Under the pieces are notes generated by a model, which searched no databases, was not told the origin of the DNA, and was given only the letters and a program-made list of their open reading frames with translations. Shown here piece after piece: positions 14,617 to 22,517 of a stretch of DNA of 22,517 nt (its first letter is position 1; each line of letters begins with the position of its first letter). This stretch comes from a virus, in IMG/VR virus record IMGVR_UViG_3300032163_000412, positions 1 to 22,517 of that record, one strand, 5' to 3'. The translations under genes and the position numbers were made by a program.

Positions 14617-16120
14617 TCAAAATCTTATGGCGGCATCACTGGTTCCTTTTCAATTAAAAAGTTGGATTGGTGGTCAAAGTGACTATAACGATAAAGGAAT
14701 AAGGGGTTCATATAAGTTTGGCTATGGAATGTCTATTCGAGATCAGGAAGATTCAGTTACTGCTGGACAAGCATTAAAAGATGATCTGGTTACAGGTACT
14801 TTTGATGCACCGTGTTATTTTGTAGTTCCTTCTTCAAATGGAAATACTTATTTTTTCTTAAATAACGGTAAAATATGGAGAAGAACTTCAGTAGGTGTAT
14901 ATAATTTAGTTTATACAGATACTAATGAATCAGGAAACATAATTGGAGCTGCGGAATGGTATGACAGTAATGGTTATACCTATATAATGTGGGCAACACC
15001 AACAAGACTTAATATTAAAAGACTTATTGGACCCGGATATACACCAGCAGAACCTTGGACAGATGTAAATACTGCTGCTTCAGGTTCATGGCCAAAAACA
15101 GATTTAACTTCAGCTACTTGGCACACTATGGCAAATACAAATGGTGTACTTGAAATTTGTAATGGAAATCTGATGGCTATGGTTGGTTATGATCTTTCGT
15201 ACAGTACGAATACTTTAGCTCTTATTCCCGGTAATTCTGCAAAGTGTGTACTTGAGAGAGGAAAATACGGAATAATAGGTTGTACTAGAGTTGATAATAA
15301 AGATGAAACAGACTTTTTTAGTTGGGATGGTATAGGTACTCATTGGAACGACAAAGGAATAGTTAAATTTGGAGGTCTTAATTCAATGATAGATACGGAA
15401 ATATCTATTGCCCAAATGGGTACAAATGGTCAATTCTATATAACAGATTTTAAAACTCCTGTACCTTTTAGACAGATAAAAGGTGGTGGTCAATCAGATG
15501 TAGACGGTGTGGCTTCATATCATGGTATGGCATTATTTGGAATTTATGGAAATACTTATTATACAAATGGACATTACGCTAATGGAATTTATGCAGTAGG
15601 AAGGATTAACAAGAATGCTCCGTTAGTGCTGGACCTTGAATATCAACTTGATTGTGATGAAATTTATTCGGTAAAAGTTATTGGAACAGACATTATTTGT
15701 GTTTATAAATTAAATGGATTATATGGAGTTAAAATTGTAGATACCGCACATAAGGCTACGGCAGTATTCCAGTCGCTAGATCTTGATGCACCTATTGGTT
15801 CACGCAGATATCCTAATCCTCTTGGCCGTTTAGTTAACTGGGTTAAAATAGATCTTCAATGTAGACCGCTTCCTGCTGGTTGTTCAGTTCAAGTATGGTG
15901 GAAATTGGATAAGGTAGATACCGGAGGAACTAATAATGATGGTTGGTATCAATCTAATTTAGTTGATAGTACTTCTACTTCTTGGAGTACAACTGGTGGA
16001 CAAAATTCTGTATGGGCGGTAGGACAAAAAGGAAGAACATTAGAAGTTATGGTTATTCTTACTCCAAGTGGTAATACAACAGCAGATCTACACGAAATAA
16101 ATGCATATATAAGTCTATGA
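14606..16120 (+). CDS. Beta-rich virion protein, possibly propeller-like
   Basis: This 504-aa protein has many short beta-type blocks with Gly, Asn and aromatic residues (GNTYFFLNNGKIWRRTSVGV, GYTYIMWATPTRLNIKRL, DETDFFSWDGIGTHW), suggesting a beta-propeller. The C-terminal part (from about LGRLVNWVKIDLQCRPLP) reads as a jelly-roll-like domain. It begins MPTNQNLMAASLVPFQLKSW with a good Shine-Dalgarno and no signal peptide. Its place between fibre genes and the connector-like gene suggests a tail or baseplate part. No specific family is recognised. Confidence 0.6.
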   Translation: MPTNQNLMAASLVPFQLKSWIGGQSDYNDKGIRGSYKFGYGMSIRDQEDSVTAGQALKDDLVTGTFDAPCYFVVPSSNGNTYFFLNNGKIWRRTSVGVYNLVYTDTNESGNIIGAAEWYDSNGYTYIMWATPTRLNIKRLIGPGYTPAEPWTDVNTAASGSWPKTDLTSATWHTMANTNGVLEICNGNLMAMVGYDLSYSTNTLALIPGNSAKCVLERGKYGIIGCTRVDNKDETDFFSWDGIGTHWNDKGIVKFGGLNSMIDTEISIAQMGTNGQFYITDFKTPVPFRQIKGGGQSDVDGVASYHGMALFGIYGNTYYTNGHYANGIYAVGRINKNAPLVLDLEYQLDCDEIYSVKVIGTDIICVYKLNGLYGVKIVDTAHKATAVFQSLDLDAPIGSRRYPNPLGRLVNWVKIDLQCRPLPAGCSVQVWWKLDKVDTGGTNNDGWYQSNLVDSTSTSWSTTGGQNSVWAVGQKGRTLEVMVILTPSGNTTADLHEINAYISL

Positions 16121-17490
16121 CAGATTCACTTAAACCTAATGAGATTAAAGACCAGCCAGTTCCACTTATCAGCGGAGGTCTATCTAATGCTTCAGGTAAT
16201 GATACGATAGGTGCAGACGAATTTGTACAAAATCCTATTCCTGATGTAGTTATTCCGAGAGGAATAGTTGCTTCACAAGTAATTTCCGAATCTATTGACA
16301 CTCAAGCAAGAGAAATAAAAGGTAGTTATATATTCGGTCAAGTTGGTGCATTACAGATAGGAACTTCTACTAATGGAATTAAAATATCTCCAACAGGATT
16401 TGTTACTACAAAAGCTGGTGTTGCAACCGTAACTATTACAAGTAGTGGAGATGCTACTTTTGTAGGAACAGTTGGTGCAGGAAGTATAGTAACCGGATAC
16501 TTAACCGTTGGTAGTGCAGCAAGTGATGTAAATAGCGGATCTACGACAATTAGTGGTGGAAAAATAACAACAGGTTCTATTACAGCTTCTCAGATACAAG
16601 CCCATTCTATTACAGCTACAGAAATGAATGTTGGTTCATTGTCTGCAATAAGTGCTAATCTTGGTACTATTACAGCAGGAGTTATAAATGGAGTTACTAT
16701 TCAACTTCCTAATGAAAGTTTAGGAACAGGATCTTCAGGTAAACTTATATGGGCTTCAAACGCAAGAATATGGGGTGATAGTAGTGGGAATATAGGTATT
16801 CATGGACAAGGTGGACAAGTAATTATCTATGGTAATGGTTCTACATTATTAACATTGTCTAACTCAGGTCAGGCTAATATGCCTAATGGTATTCATTTAA
16901 CAAGTGGAAGATCAAATTCTGGAAACCTAAATGTAGATGGAGATGCAAGAGTAAATGGAAGATTAACATTAAATTCTAATACTATGACTTTTGGTGATAG
17001 TAGTGGAAGTCTAAATTTTTCTATTACTAATTTGGGTTTAAGTTCTTCTCAAGAAGGTGGTGGTAACGCAAAACTTACTTGGGGAAGTGGACAATCTTTT
17101 AAAATTGCTCCGGGATCTGGAAATACATTTAGTATAAATGGAAATAGTGCAAAAACAGCTATAGTTCCTACTTCTAAAGGGTATAACGCCTTATATTGTA
17201 TGGAATCTCCGGAAGTATGGTTTATGGACTTCTGTGGTGGAAAAAAGAAATTACTTACATTTAATACATGGAAATTCTGGGAGTGGAAATATGAATATGT
17301 TGCATATCCTGATGAAATGTTTATAGAAACAACAGTAGCTCCGTACATAATCATGCCTACTGCAGTAAAAGGATTGGTTCAAGTATGGGGTCACAGAAAG
17401 GGACACGAGGCTAAAAGGTTTGAAAGTAAGACATTTGAGGAGTTTCAAAAGAATGAGGAATTTTTGAATATGGCGAAAGTAAATAAATGA
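16117..17490 (+). CDS. Tail fibre with repetitive beta shaft and conserved C-terminal domain
   Basis: This 457-aa protein has an N-terminal segment rich in Pro and Asp (about 1-60), then a long shaft of short Gly/Ser/Thr/Val repeats such as GSIVTGYLTVGSAASDV, GGKITTGSITASQIQAHSIT and NVDGDARVNGRLTLNS, typical of trimeric beta-helical fibres. The last 125 residues form a compact domain beginning KTAIVPTSKGYNALYCMESP, then EVWFMDFCGG. This block recurs at the C-terminus of fibre proteins of uncultured phages and may help trimerisation. It starts by ATGA overlap with the preceding gene. It is probably a host-recognition or shaft protein. Confidence 0.75.
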   Translation: MTDSLKPNEIKDQPVPLISGGLSNASGNDTIGADEFVQNPIPDVVIPRGIVASQVISESIDTQAREIKGSYIFGQVGALQIGTSTNGIKISPTGFVTTKAGVATVTITSSGDATFVGTVGAGSIVTGYLTVGSAASDVNSGSTTISGGKITTGSITASQIQAHSITATEMNVGSLSAISANLGTITAGVINGVTIQLPNESLGTGSSGKLIWASNARIWGDSSGNIGIHGQGGQVIIYGNGSTLLTLSNSGQANMPNGIHLTSGRSNSGNLNVDGDARVNGRLTLNSNTMTFGDSSGSLNFSITNLGLSSSQEGGGNAKLTWGSGQSFKIAPGSGNTFSINGNSAKTAIVPTSKGYNALYCMESPEVWFMDFCGGKKKLLTFNTWKFWEWKYEYVAYPDEMFIETTVAPYIIMPTAVKGLVQVWGHRKGHEAKRFESKTFEEFQKNEEFLNMAKVNK

Positions 17491-17530
17491 AAAAAATTAA
17501 ATGGCCAATTCTCTCCTTTTTTAGAAAGTA

Positions 17531-17536
17531 TATAAT
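17531..17536 (+). promoter_or_regulatory. -10-like box TATAAT upstream of mini-ORF and adaptor gene
   Basis: TATAAT is followed by six bases (TTAAGT) and an ATG at 17543. A transcript beginning there would start with a 12-codon mini-ORF and carry the AAGGGGG ribosome site of the adaptor gene within its first 27 bases. The -35 region is poor. Confidence 0.45.
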
Positions 17537-17542
17537 TTAAGT

Positions 17543-17581
17543 ATGAATAAGAGATATTTTGAAAGGGGGATACTACAATAG
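17543..17581 (+). CDS. 12-codon leader mini-ORF, possibly coupled to the adaptor gene
   Basis: MNKRYFERGILQ followed by TAG. The ATG is 6 bases after a -10-like box. The stop at 17579-17581 overlaps the proposed AUA start of the next gene (ATAG), like the ATGA couplings elsewhere. One extra G in the GGGGG run (17565-17569) would instead join this ORF in frame to the downstream gene. Either coupling, a frameshift or a base-call error is possible. Confidence 0.3.
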   Translation: MNKRYFERGILQ

Positions 17582-18318
17582 TTAATCGACAAGATATAGA
17601 AAATGAGTTAGCTAATCGTATTCAGATTGCTAATAATTCCACATTATTTCCGGCAGCAAGAATTACACAATTAGTTCAGGATGCAAATCAATGGGCTGGA
17701 ACATTACATTTTTGGCCTCCGTTATATCGTGCAAGAATATTTTCCACAACTCCGAATACACAGAGTTTGAATTATGATTACTACGACTACCCTTCTGATT
17801 TTCTTACAGGAAGTGCTTCTAGGCTTTACATAGATAACTTAAAGTATGAGAAGAAAGCATATCAAGATCTTATGGACTATGCAGATAATGTAATTACAGG
17901 TGCGGTTCCACCTGATTCATCAAAACACTACTTTGCAGAATACGGAAGGCAATTCTTTGTGTGGCCCAAGTCTACAACTCCTGGTGCAAGTAATGGCATT
18001 ATATGGGGAAATATACAACCACTACAAATATCTACACCAACTTCTACAACTATTTTTTCTCTTTGGAATGATAGTGGAAATGAAGCAATACTTAAAAAGG
18101 CATTGAGTGTGGCTATGGAAAGATTAGATCCAGGGTTTGCACAGACTCAAAAGACTGAAGCAGTACAGTTACTTGAACTTATATGGAAAAAGATTATGGA
18201 TGAAGCTCAAAAGAGCCAAAGATTAAATCATCCGTTCTTCCAAGTGTTTGATATGTTTGGTCAGCAATCTGGACAATCAACCATAGGTAATTTTAATAAT
18301 CCAACTGTAATATTCTAA
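17578..18318 (+). CDS. Head-tail connector/adaptor-like protein with no standard start codon
   Basis: Coding character extends well upstream of the first usual start (TTG at 17767): the frame reads VNRQDIENELANRIQIANNS directly after an ATA codon at 17578, and closes upstream at a TGA (17560). AAGGGGG at 17563-17569 sits 8 bases before that ATA, an ideal Shine-Dalgarno distance. The full protein is 246 aa: a helical N-terminus (ITQLVQDANQWAGT), an aromatic beta middle (LNYDYYDYPSDF) and a helical end (ALSVAMERLDPGFAQTQKTE). This resembles the small adaptor proteins (T7 gp11/P22 gp4-like) that join portal to tail, but similarity by eye is modest. Initiation at AUA, frameshifting from the mini-ORF, or a sequencing error in the G run are the options. 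Confidence 0.6.
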   Translation: MVNRQDIENELANRIQIANNSTLFPAARITQLVQDANQWAGTLHFWPPLYRARIFSTTPNTQSLNYDYYDYPSDFLTGSASRLYIDNLKYEKKAYQDLMDYADNVITGAVPPDSSKHYFAEYGRQFFVWPKSTTPGASNGIIWGNIQPLQISTPTSTTIFSLWNDSGNEAILKKALSVAMERLDPGFAQTQKTEAVQLLELIWKKIMDEAQKSQRLNHPFFQVFDMFGQQSGQSTIGNFNNPTVIF

Positions 18319-18320
18319 CT

Positions 18321-18419
18321 ATGAAATATATACAATTAACACAAAATAAAAGAGCAATCGTAGATGACGAAGATTTCGAATGGTTATCGCGATGGAAAAT
18401 GATAGGAGGTGCTTTTTAA
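18321..18419 (+). pseudogene. 32-aa ORF resembling the N-terminus of an AP2/HNH-type endonuclease
   Basis: It reads MKYIQLTQNKRAIVDDEDFE and then WLSRWKMIGGAF before TAA. The first 25 residues match the start of phage AP2-domain/HNH endonucleases (LTQ, VDDEDFEWLS-x-WK). The last residues are encoded by the ribosome binding site of the next gene, so the junction looks like a deletion that removed the rest of the endonuclease up to that site. Its stop overlaps the next ATG (TAATG). It may be a harmless scar or a coupled leader peptide. Confidence 0.5.
18404..18409 (+). promoter_or_regulatory. Strong Shine-Dalgarno AGGAGG fixing the start at 18419
   Basis: A perfect AGGAGG lies 9 bases before the ATG at 18419. 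A longer in-frame start at 18380 exists but has no such site and would place the Shine-Dalgarno inside the coding region. Confidence 0.85.
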
Positions 18420-19363
18420 TGCAACCAAATGGTGTTCCTGCCGCTCCCACTGGTGGCTACCAAACTGGAGGTTGGTATGGAGGTTTCCAATATAATGGCA
18501 CAGGATTTACACAACCTGCAGGTGTAGAGGCCATAGGTGCAAATGCAGGAAAAGCAGTTAATCCTACAGTTGTAGCTGCAACTAATGTAGCTCAAGGTCT
18601 TGCTCCGGGTACTAATGAAGCATATATAGCAAAGCAGAATGGGATGAGTCCTACAGGTATACCGGGTGCTACAGGAGCATCAGGAGGTGGTACAGGAACT
18701 GCTGGAACTCCATCTACAACAGGTGGTGATGTGTTTAATAGTCCGGAGATTCTAGCAGCTCAAAAAGCCATTACAGATCGTCAGGCGGCACTTACAAAAG
18801 CAGAGCTGGATATAAATGATAATCCATTTACTTCAGCTTCTGTTGCAGATAGAAAGATACAAAATTTAAGAACAATAGCTCAAACTGAAATAGCTCCATA
18901 TCAAGCAGAACTCGCAAGACTAACTAATATTGCTCAAACTAGATATCAAGCTCAACAATCAGCATCTAAAACAACTACAACAACACAAGATATTGGGGGA
19001 ATTGCAACAGCAGTAACAATAGATGCTTCAGGTAATGTCGTTAAAAAAGTTCCTATTGGAGTTTCTGGTAAAGGAAATGGTGGATTTGACACACAAGCAG
19101 CAGCAGCATCTATGAATCAAGAATTATCGAGTGTTGCAAATAGTTACGGAAATATAAGTCCTGCTGATTGGCAAAAAGCTATGAATGCATGGGTAAATGA
19201 AGGTGGTAAACCTGCAGACTTTATAGCCTACTTTGGTAGATATGCAGACACAAACAGAGGAGATTTCGATCAAGCATATGGATTCAAGAATCCAAATCCA
19301 GTTTGGAATGTTAATGGAGAGAAAATAGGAACAGTTAGAAAAGATGGCTCAGTAGTAAAATAA
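18419..19363 (+). CDS. Unrecognised protein of the structural block, Gly/Ala-rich with helical middle
   Basis: This 314-aa protein starts MQPNGVPAAPTGGYQTGGWY. The first 110 residues are Gly/Thr/Pro/Ala-rich and probably disordered. About residues 117-195 are helical and charged (AAQKAITDRQAALTKAELDI, then QTEIAPYQAELARL), possibly coiled coil. The C-terminal 80 residues look like a small folded domain (SPADWQKAMNAWVNEGGKPA). No enzymatic motif, signal peptide or membrane segment is seen. Its position among connector-like and large internal-type proteins suggests a virion or ejected protein, but the function is unknown. Confidence 0.6.
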   Translation: MQPNGVPAAPTGGYQTGGWYGGFQYNGTGFTQPAGVEAIGANAGKAVNPTVVAATNVAQGLAPGTNEAYIAKQNGMSPTGIPGATGASGGGTGTAGTPSTTGGDVFNSPEILAAQKAITDRQAALTKAELDINDNPFTSASVADRKIQNLRTIAQTEIAPYQAELARLTNIAQTRYQAQQSASKTTTTTQDIGGIATAVTIDASGNVVKKVPIGVSGKGNGGFDTQAAAASMNQELSSVANSYGNISPADWQKAMNAWVNEGGKPADFIAYFGRYADTNRGDFDQAYGFKNPNPVWNVNGEKIGTVRKDGSVVK

Positions 19364-19366
19364 TGA

Positions 19367-21061
19367 ATGACAAGTTTTTCTGGTTTATTTACAAGTTCTA
19401 CTCCAACACCTAGTTCGGGTGTAACTCCTAGTGGATTACCAAAATCGACAACAACTACTACAAAAGACGGAGGTCGTTTTGCAGGTTTATTTACTAAGTC
19501 TACAAATACATCACAACAACCATCACCATTTAGTACAGAACCTGTAACCGCACCACCAGTTGAACAAAATCCAAAACAAAATAGAAATTTATCTCAAACT
19601 ATTCCGGGAAGTAAAGGACTATTAGGAGATTTATTTCCAAAAACATATGAGTCTTTACATACACCTCAAGGAAAATTTGATATGGAATCGCTAAAGAAAG
19701 CAGGACAAGATTTTTTAGATACATTATCTAAAGCTGGAAGTGATGAAGTTCAAGCATTTAAAGACTATGTAGAACCAAAACAAAATTTACCTAAAATAAT
19801 AGCAAGTAGAACAAATTTGATAAGTAAAACTGCAAACTTAGTTTTTTCACCAATAAGTGCTGTATTTTCAGGAGCAGGTGATTTACCAGTATTAGGACCA
19901 TTATCTAAAGTTCTTACACTTCCTTTTAGTGTTGCAGGAGAAGGTGCTTCAAGTTTATCAAACAATATTATAGATAAATTACCTCTTTCAGATGAAACCA
20001 AAAATATTATTAAACCGGGTATTGGGGAAATATTTTCTTTAGCGGCACAGTTATATGTAGGTAAATTGGGAGAAGAATTACTGCCTAAAAAAACAGCAGA
20101 ATTAGAAACTAAATTTAGTCCTCAAGATGCGAAAGTTATAGTTGAAAAAGCACGAGAACTATCAAGTAATAAACTTTTGGAGGATGCAAATGTAAAAGGT
20201 TTGTTAGAGTCACCAAAAGAACCAGCTACGCAAGGAGAAGGCTTTACAATATCTGATAAAACTGATCCTAAAATGGTTAAAAAGATGAAAGATATAAATA
20301 CTTATAAAGAAGCGGTCAATGATTTTAATATTAAACCAACATCTGAAAAACTAAAAAAGTTAGAAGTATTAAGAGATAAAATTAAAGTTACATCTGATGA
20401 AAATACAACAGGACAATCTCCGCAAGTTACCACAAACCCTGAAAATATTGGTAGGGGAGTAGTGTCAGAGGCACAAAATGTGACACAACAAGGAGTAGGG
20501 GAGAGTGGAATAGATCAATCAGCAGGACTAAAAGTTAGTAAAATTGCTCAAGATATAGAAGCCAAATCTATAGAACAAGGTTTAACTAAAGGGTTCAAAG
20601 ATTTAGCTGGTTATGATCCAACTACAGTCGCTGAACAGTCTAGTTTAGCAGCAGGGGAAATAGTTAAAGGTATAAAAAATATAAAAAACATGTTAAATGG
20701 GGTCACTCCATTACCGGAGAAATTAACAGGAAGTTATTTTATAAAAGCTGTGGAAGATCATCTATTAAGAAATCCAGATCCTGAACTTGCTTACGAATTG
20801 GCAAACTCTCATCTGATAACAGGGACTTCTATAGCAGCCCAAGAATTAAGAATGGCTGCTGAAAGAGATCCTTATTCAGGGGTGTCTATGGTGAGCGATT
20901 TAAATAAAGCTCGTGATACTTCATTTAGTGAGAAAATGGGAAGAACAGTTAAGGAAGCTAAAGATGAAGATGTAAAATCAATTAAGGAGAATATTAAGAA
21001 AAGAATACCTAAAAAAGATGTGTGGAAAGAATTTGTTCGAGAAATTGAGTGTGGATCATAA
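19367..21061 (+). CDS. Large internal/ejected virion-type protein, first part
   Basis: This 564-aa protein has a Ser/Thr/Pro-rich start (MTSFSGLFTSSTPTPSSG) containing a duplicated GLFT-S/K-ST motif, probably disordered. A hydrophobic, Gly/Ala-rich stretch follows at about 140-205 (NLVFSPISAVFSGAGDLPVL), suitable for membrane contact, then a charged middle. The C-terminal 120 residues are helical, with the pattern TGTSIAAQELRMAAERDPYS and a W-x-EF-x-REIEC ending. From family knowledge, a similar helical segment ending in W-x2-F-x3-L-x-C precedes the large-polyvalent-protein C-domain in other phages. That domain is the next gene here, so the two probably act together. The start ATG follows the previous stop by 3 bases; no clear Shine-Dalgarno is seen. 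Confidence 0.55.
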   Translation: MTSFSGLFTSSTPTPSSGVTPSGLPKSTTTTTKDGGRFAGLFTKSTNTSQQPSPFSTEPVTAPPVEQNPKQNRNLSQTIPGSKGLLGDLFPKTYESLHTPQGKFDMESLKKAGQDFLDTLSKAGSDEVQAFKDYVEPKQNLPKIIASRTNLISKTANLVFSPISAVFSGAGDLPVLGPLSKVLTLPFSVAGEGASSLSNNIIDKLPLSDETKNIIKPGIGEIFSLAAQLYVGKLGEELLPKKTAELETKFSPQDAKVIVEKARELSSNKLLEDANVKGLLESPKEPATQGEGFTISDKTDPKMVKKMKDINTYKEAVNDFNIKPTSEKLKKLEVLRDKIKVTSDENTTGQSPQVTTNPENIGRGVVSEAQNVTQQGVGESGIDQSAGLKVSKIAQDIEAKSIEQGLTKGFKDLAGYDPTTVAEQSSLAAGEIVKGIKNIKNMLNGVTPLPEKLTGSYFIKAVEDHLLRNPDPELAYELANSHLITGTSIAAQELRMAAERDPYSGVSMVSDLNKARDTSFSEKMGRTVKEAKDEDVKSIKENIKKRIPKKDVWKEFVREIECGS

Positions 21062-21064
21062 AAT

Positions 21065-22517
21065 ATGGGATTCTGTTTAAGTAAAGACAAATCATTAGAA
21101 CTAAAGCGTAAAATCGCTAGTGGAGAATTAGATCCTGAAAAACTTGCAAATATGACGAGTGGAGAACGCCATGCCTATTTTTCAAAGTTCTTGGGAGAAG
21201 ATAATTCGTTTCAAGTAAATGCATTGTTGGAAAGTAAGTTACTTCTTAAAAACCAAAAACAGGGTATGGTCACATGGGCCAAAACTGTTACAGGAATTAA
21301 GTCTACAGTTCGCGCCGACTTAATAGATAGAATCAATAAATTGGAAAAAGTCTTAGATCCAGCTTCTCAAGATGCGTTTTTAGAAGACTTAGCAGCAAAA
21401 AAGTTAGGGGTAGGTGTATCGAAAGAGGAAGCGTCTAAGATATTCGATATGGCTAAGGATGTGGCAACTAAAAAAGATGCTATAGCAAACGGCGGAGATA
21501 GAATGGAATATGGAAGATCATTGGTTGCTACTAATAACTATCTTAACGATCTTAAATTCCAAGCTGCAAAAAAGACAATTTTACAAACTATAAAAGATCC
21601 TATTAAAGTTATTTCAGATGCTTCTGGTGTTGCAAAATCTCTAAAGGCTTCTTTTGATAATTCGGCTATTTTTAGACAAGGTTGGAAAAGTTTATTTACA
21701 CATCCTAGTGAATGGTTAAACAATGCAAAGAAAACCTTTTTAGATGCTTGGAAAGAAGTTGGCGGTAAGTCAGCTATGGATGAGTTAAATGCAGATATAT
21801 TATCCAGGGATAATGCATTAAATGGTAACTATAAAAAGGCTGGACTTGCTATTGGGACAATAGAAGAACCTTTTCCAAGTTCATTGCCTGAAAAAATACC
21901 AGTATTAGGGCGATTTTATAAAGCCAGTGAGAGTGCGTTTACTGGATTTGTATATCGTCAAAGGGCTGATATTTTTGATAAATATATTGAAATTGCAAAA
22001 GAAAATGGAATTGATTTGGCTGATAAAAATCAGCTAAAAAGTATAGGTAGATTGGTTAATTCTTTAACAGGTAGAGGAGATTTGGGAGCATTAGAACCGG
22101 CTGGAAAAGTTATAAACAATATATTCTTTTCAGGCCGTAAGTTGGCTAGTGACATAGATACTCTTACACTTCATATTAAAGATCCTAAATTTAGTACTTT
22201 TGCTAGAAAACAGGCTGCAATAAATTTAGTAAAAATAATTAGTGGTACTGCTGTAATTTTGGCAACTGCAAGGGCTATTAAGAAAGACAGTGTAGAACTA
22301 GATCCAAGGAGTAGTGACTTTGGAAAAATAAGAATTGGTGATACCAGATTTGATGTAACAGGAGGAATGGGTTCTTTGATTACTTTAGCATCAAGACTTT
22401 TAACCATGTCTGTTAAAAGTTCGAATACGGGTAAGATAACGCCTATAAATTCAGGTAAATTTGGTGCGACTTCGGGTACAGATGTTGAAAGGGTTGTAAA
22501 GAAATTCAAAGGTCTTG
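21065..22517 (+). CDS. Large polyvalent-type phage protein, C-terminal module, 3' partial
   Basis: The frame is open from the ATG at 21065 to the window edge (484 codons, no stop). It begins MGFCLSKDKSLELKRKIASG and is helical and charged. From about residue 190 it carries features I associate with LPD-type domains of large phage proteins: FDNSAIFRQGWKSLFTHPSE, then VLGRFYKASESAFTGFVYRQ, then TGRGDLGALEP and NNIFFSGRKLASDI. A hydrophobic stretch (LVKIISGTAVILATARAI) may touch membrane. It is probably a virion-internal or DNA-ejection protein, continuing from the gene at 19367 after a 3-base gap. Its last codons contain the second copy of a 30-base repeat. Confidence 0.65.
   Translation, partial: MGFCLSKDKSLELKRKIASGELDPEKLANMTSGERHAYFSKFLGEDNSFQVNALLESKLLLKNQKQGMVTWAKTVTGIKSTVRADLIDRINKLEKVLDPASQDAFLEDLAAKKLGVGVSKEEASKIFDMAKDVATKKDAIANGGDRMEYGRSLVATNNYLNDLKFQAAKKTILQTIKDPIKVISDASGVAKSLKASFDNSAIFRQGWKSLFTHPSEWLNNAKKTFLDAWKEVGGKSAMDELNADILSRDNALNGNYKKAGLAIGTIEEPFPSSLPEKIPVLGRFYKASESAFTGFVYRQRADIFDKYIEIAKENGIDLADKNQLKSIGRLVNSLTGRGDLGALEPAGKVINNIFFSGRKLASDIDTLTLHIKDPKFSTFARKQAAINLVKIISGTAVILATARAIKKDSVELDPRSSDFGKIRIGDTRFDVTGGMGSLITLASRLLTMSVKSSNTGKITPINSGKFGATSGTDVERVVKKFKGL
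22484..22513 (+). repeat. 30-bp exact repeat, copy B
   Basis: Identical to 7609-7638 and in the same codon frame (VERVVKKFKG), inside an unrelated gene and 4 bases from the window edge. A contig end in a shared k-mer or a short recombination tract would both explain it. Confidence 0.95.

Noticed and set aside
17487-17540. 17-codon ORF after the tail fibre gene (ATGA overlap)
   Set aside because: It is very short, overlaps a -10 box, and has no recognisable feature; chance is likely in AT-rich DNA.
1-22517. tRNA genes, attachment sites and an origin
   Set aside because: No cloverleaf, att-like core or iteron cluster was found on reading both strands by eye.

Overview
The window looks like part of an uncultured tailed double-stranded DNA phage (Caudoviricetes) genome. 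It is AT-rich and tightly packed, almost every gene is on the + strand, and neighbours usually share an ATGA or TAATG overlap. TAA, TGA and TAG all serve as stops, so a standard code fits. The host cannot be named from the sequence. The first gene runs off the left edge and the last runs off the right edge.

Layout: (1) 1-936 is the end of a virion or fibre-like protein whose C-terminal 209 residues alternate Ser with another residue. (2) 1083-10361 is a sugar and glycosyltransferase island: a heptose-type activation trio (nucleotidyltransferase, HddA-like GHMP kinase, GmhA-like SIS isomerase), three GT-A glycosyltransferases with a D-x-H motif and GalNAc-transferase-like (GT27-like) features, a second type of glycosyltransferase domain found once alone and once as a fusion, two methyltransferases, an SDR sugar epimerase and a short UDP-sugar dehydrogenase-like protein. 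(3) 10383-14110 holds two more Ser-repeat virion proteins, one with a Gly-rich head and one with a jelly-roll-like head. (4) 14606-22517 is a virion structural block: a beta-rich or propeller-like protein, a tail fibre, a connector/adaptor-like protein and a series of internal or ejected-type large proteins.

The central idea is that the island and the Ser repeats form one system. Mucin-like Ser/Pro tracts (209, 419 and 189 residues, Ser at every second position) flank enzymes that resemble protein O-glycosyltransferases and the enzymes that make their sugar donors. This suggests a phage-encoded coat of O-glycans, possibly heptose-containing and methylated, on its own fibres. This is an inference.

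Mobile DNA is prominent. An intact HNH endonuclease lies between structural genes (14125-14616). A second lies antisense inside a glycosyltransferase gene (8778-9272) without closing the host reading frame. Two short ORFs (968-1051 and 18321-18419) resemble the N-terminus of AP2/HNH-type endonucleases. Three genes and one mini-ORF start exactly 6 nt after a -10-like hexamer, which predicts leaderless transcripts. The adaptor gene at 17578 lacks a normal start codon and appears to start at AUA, or to need a frameshift.
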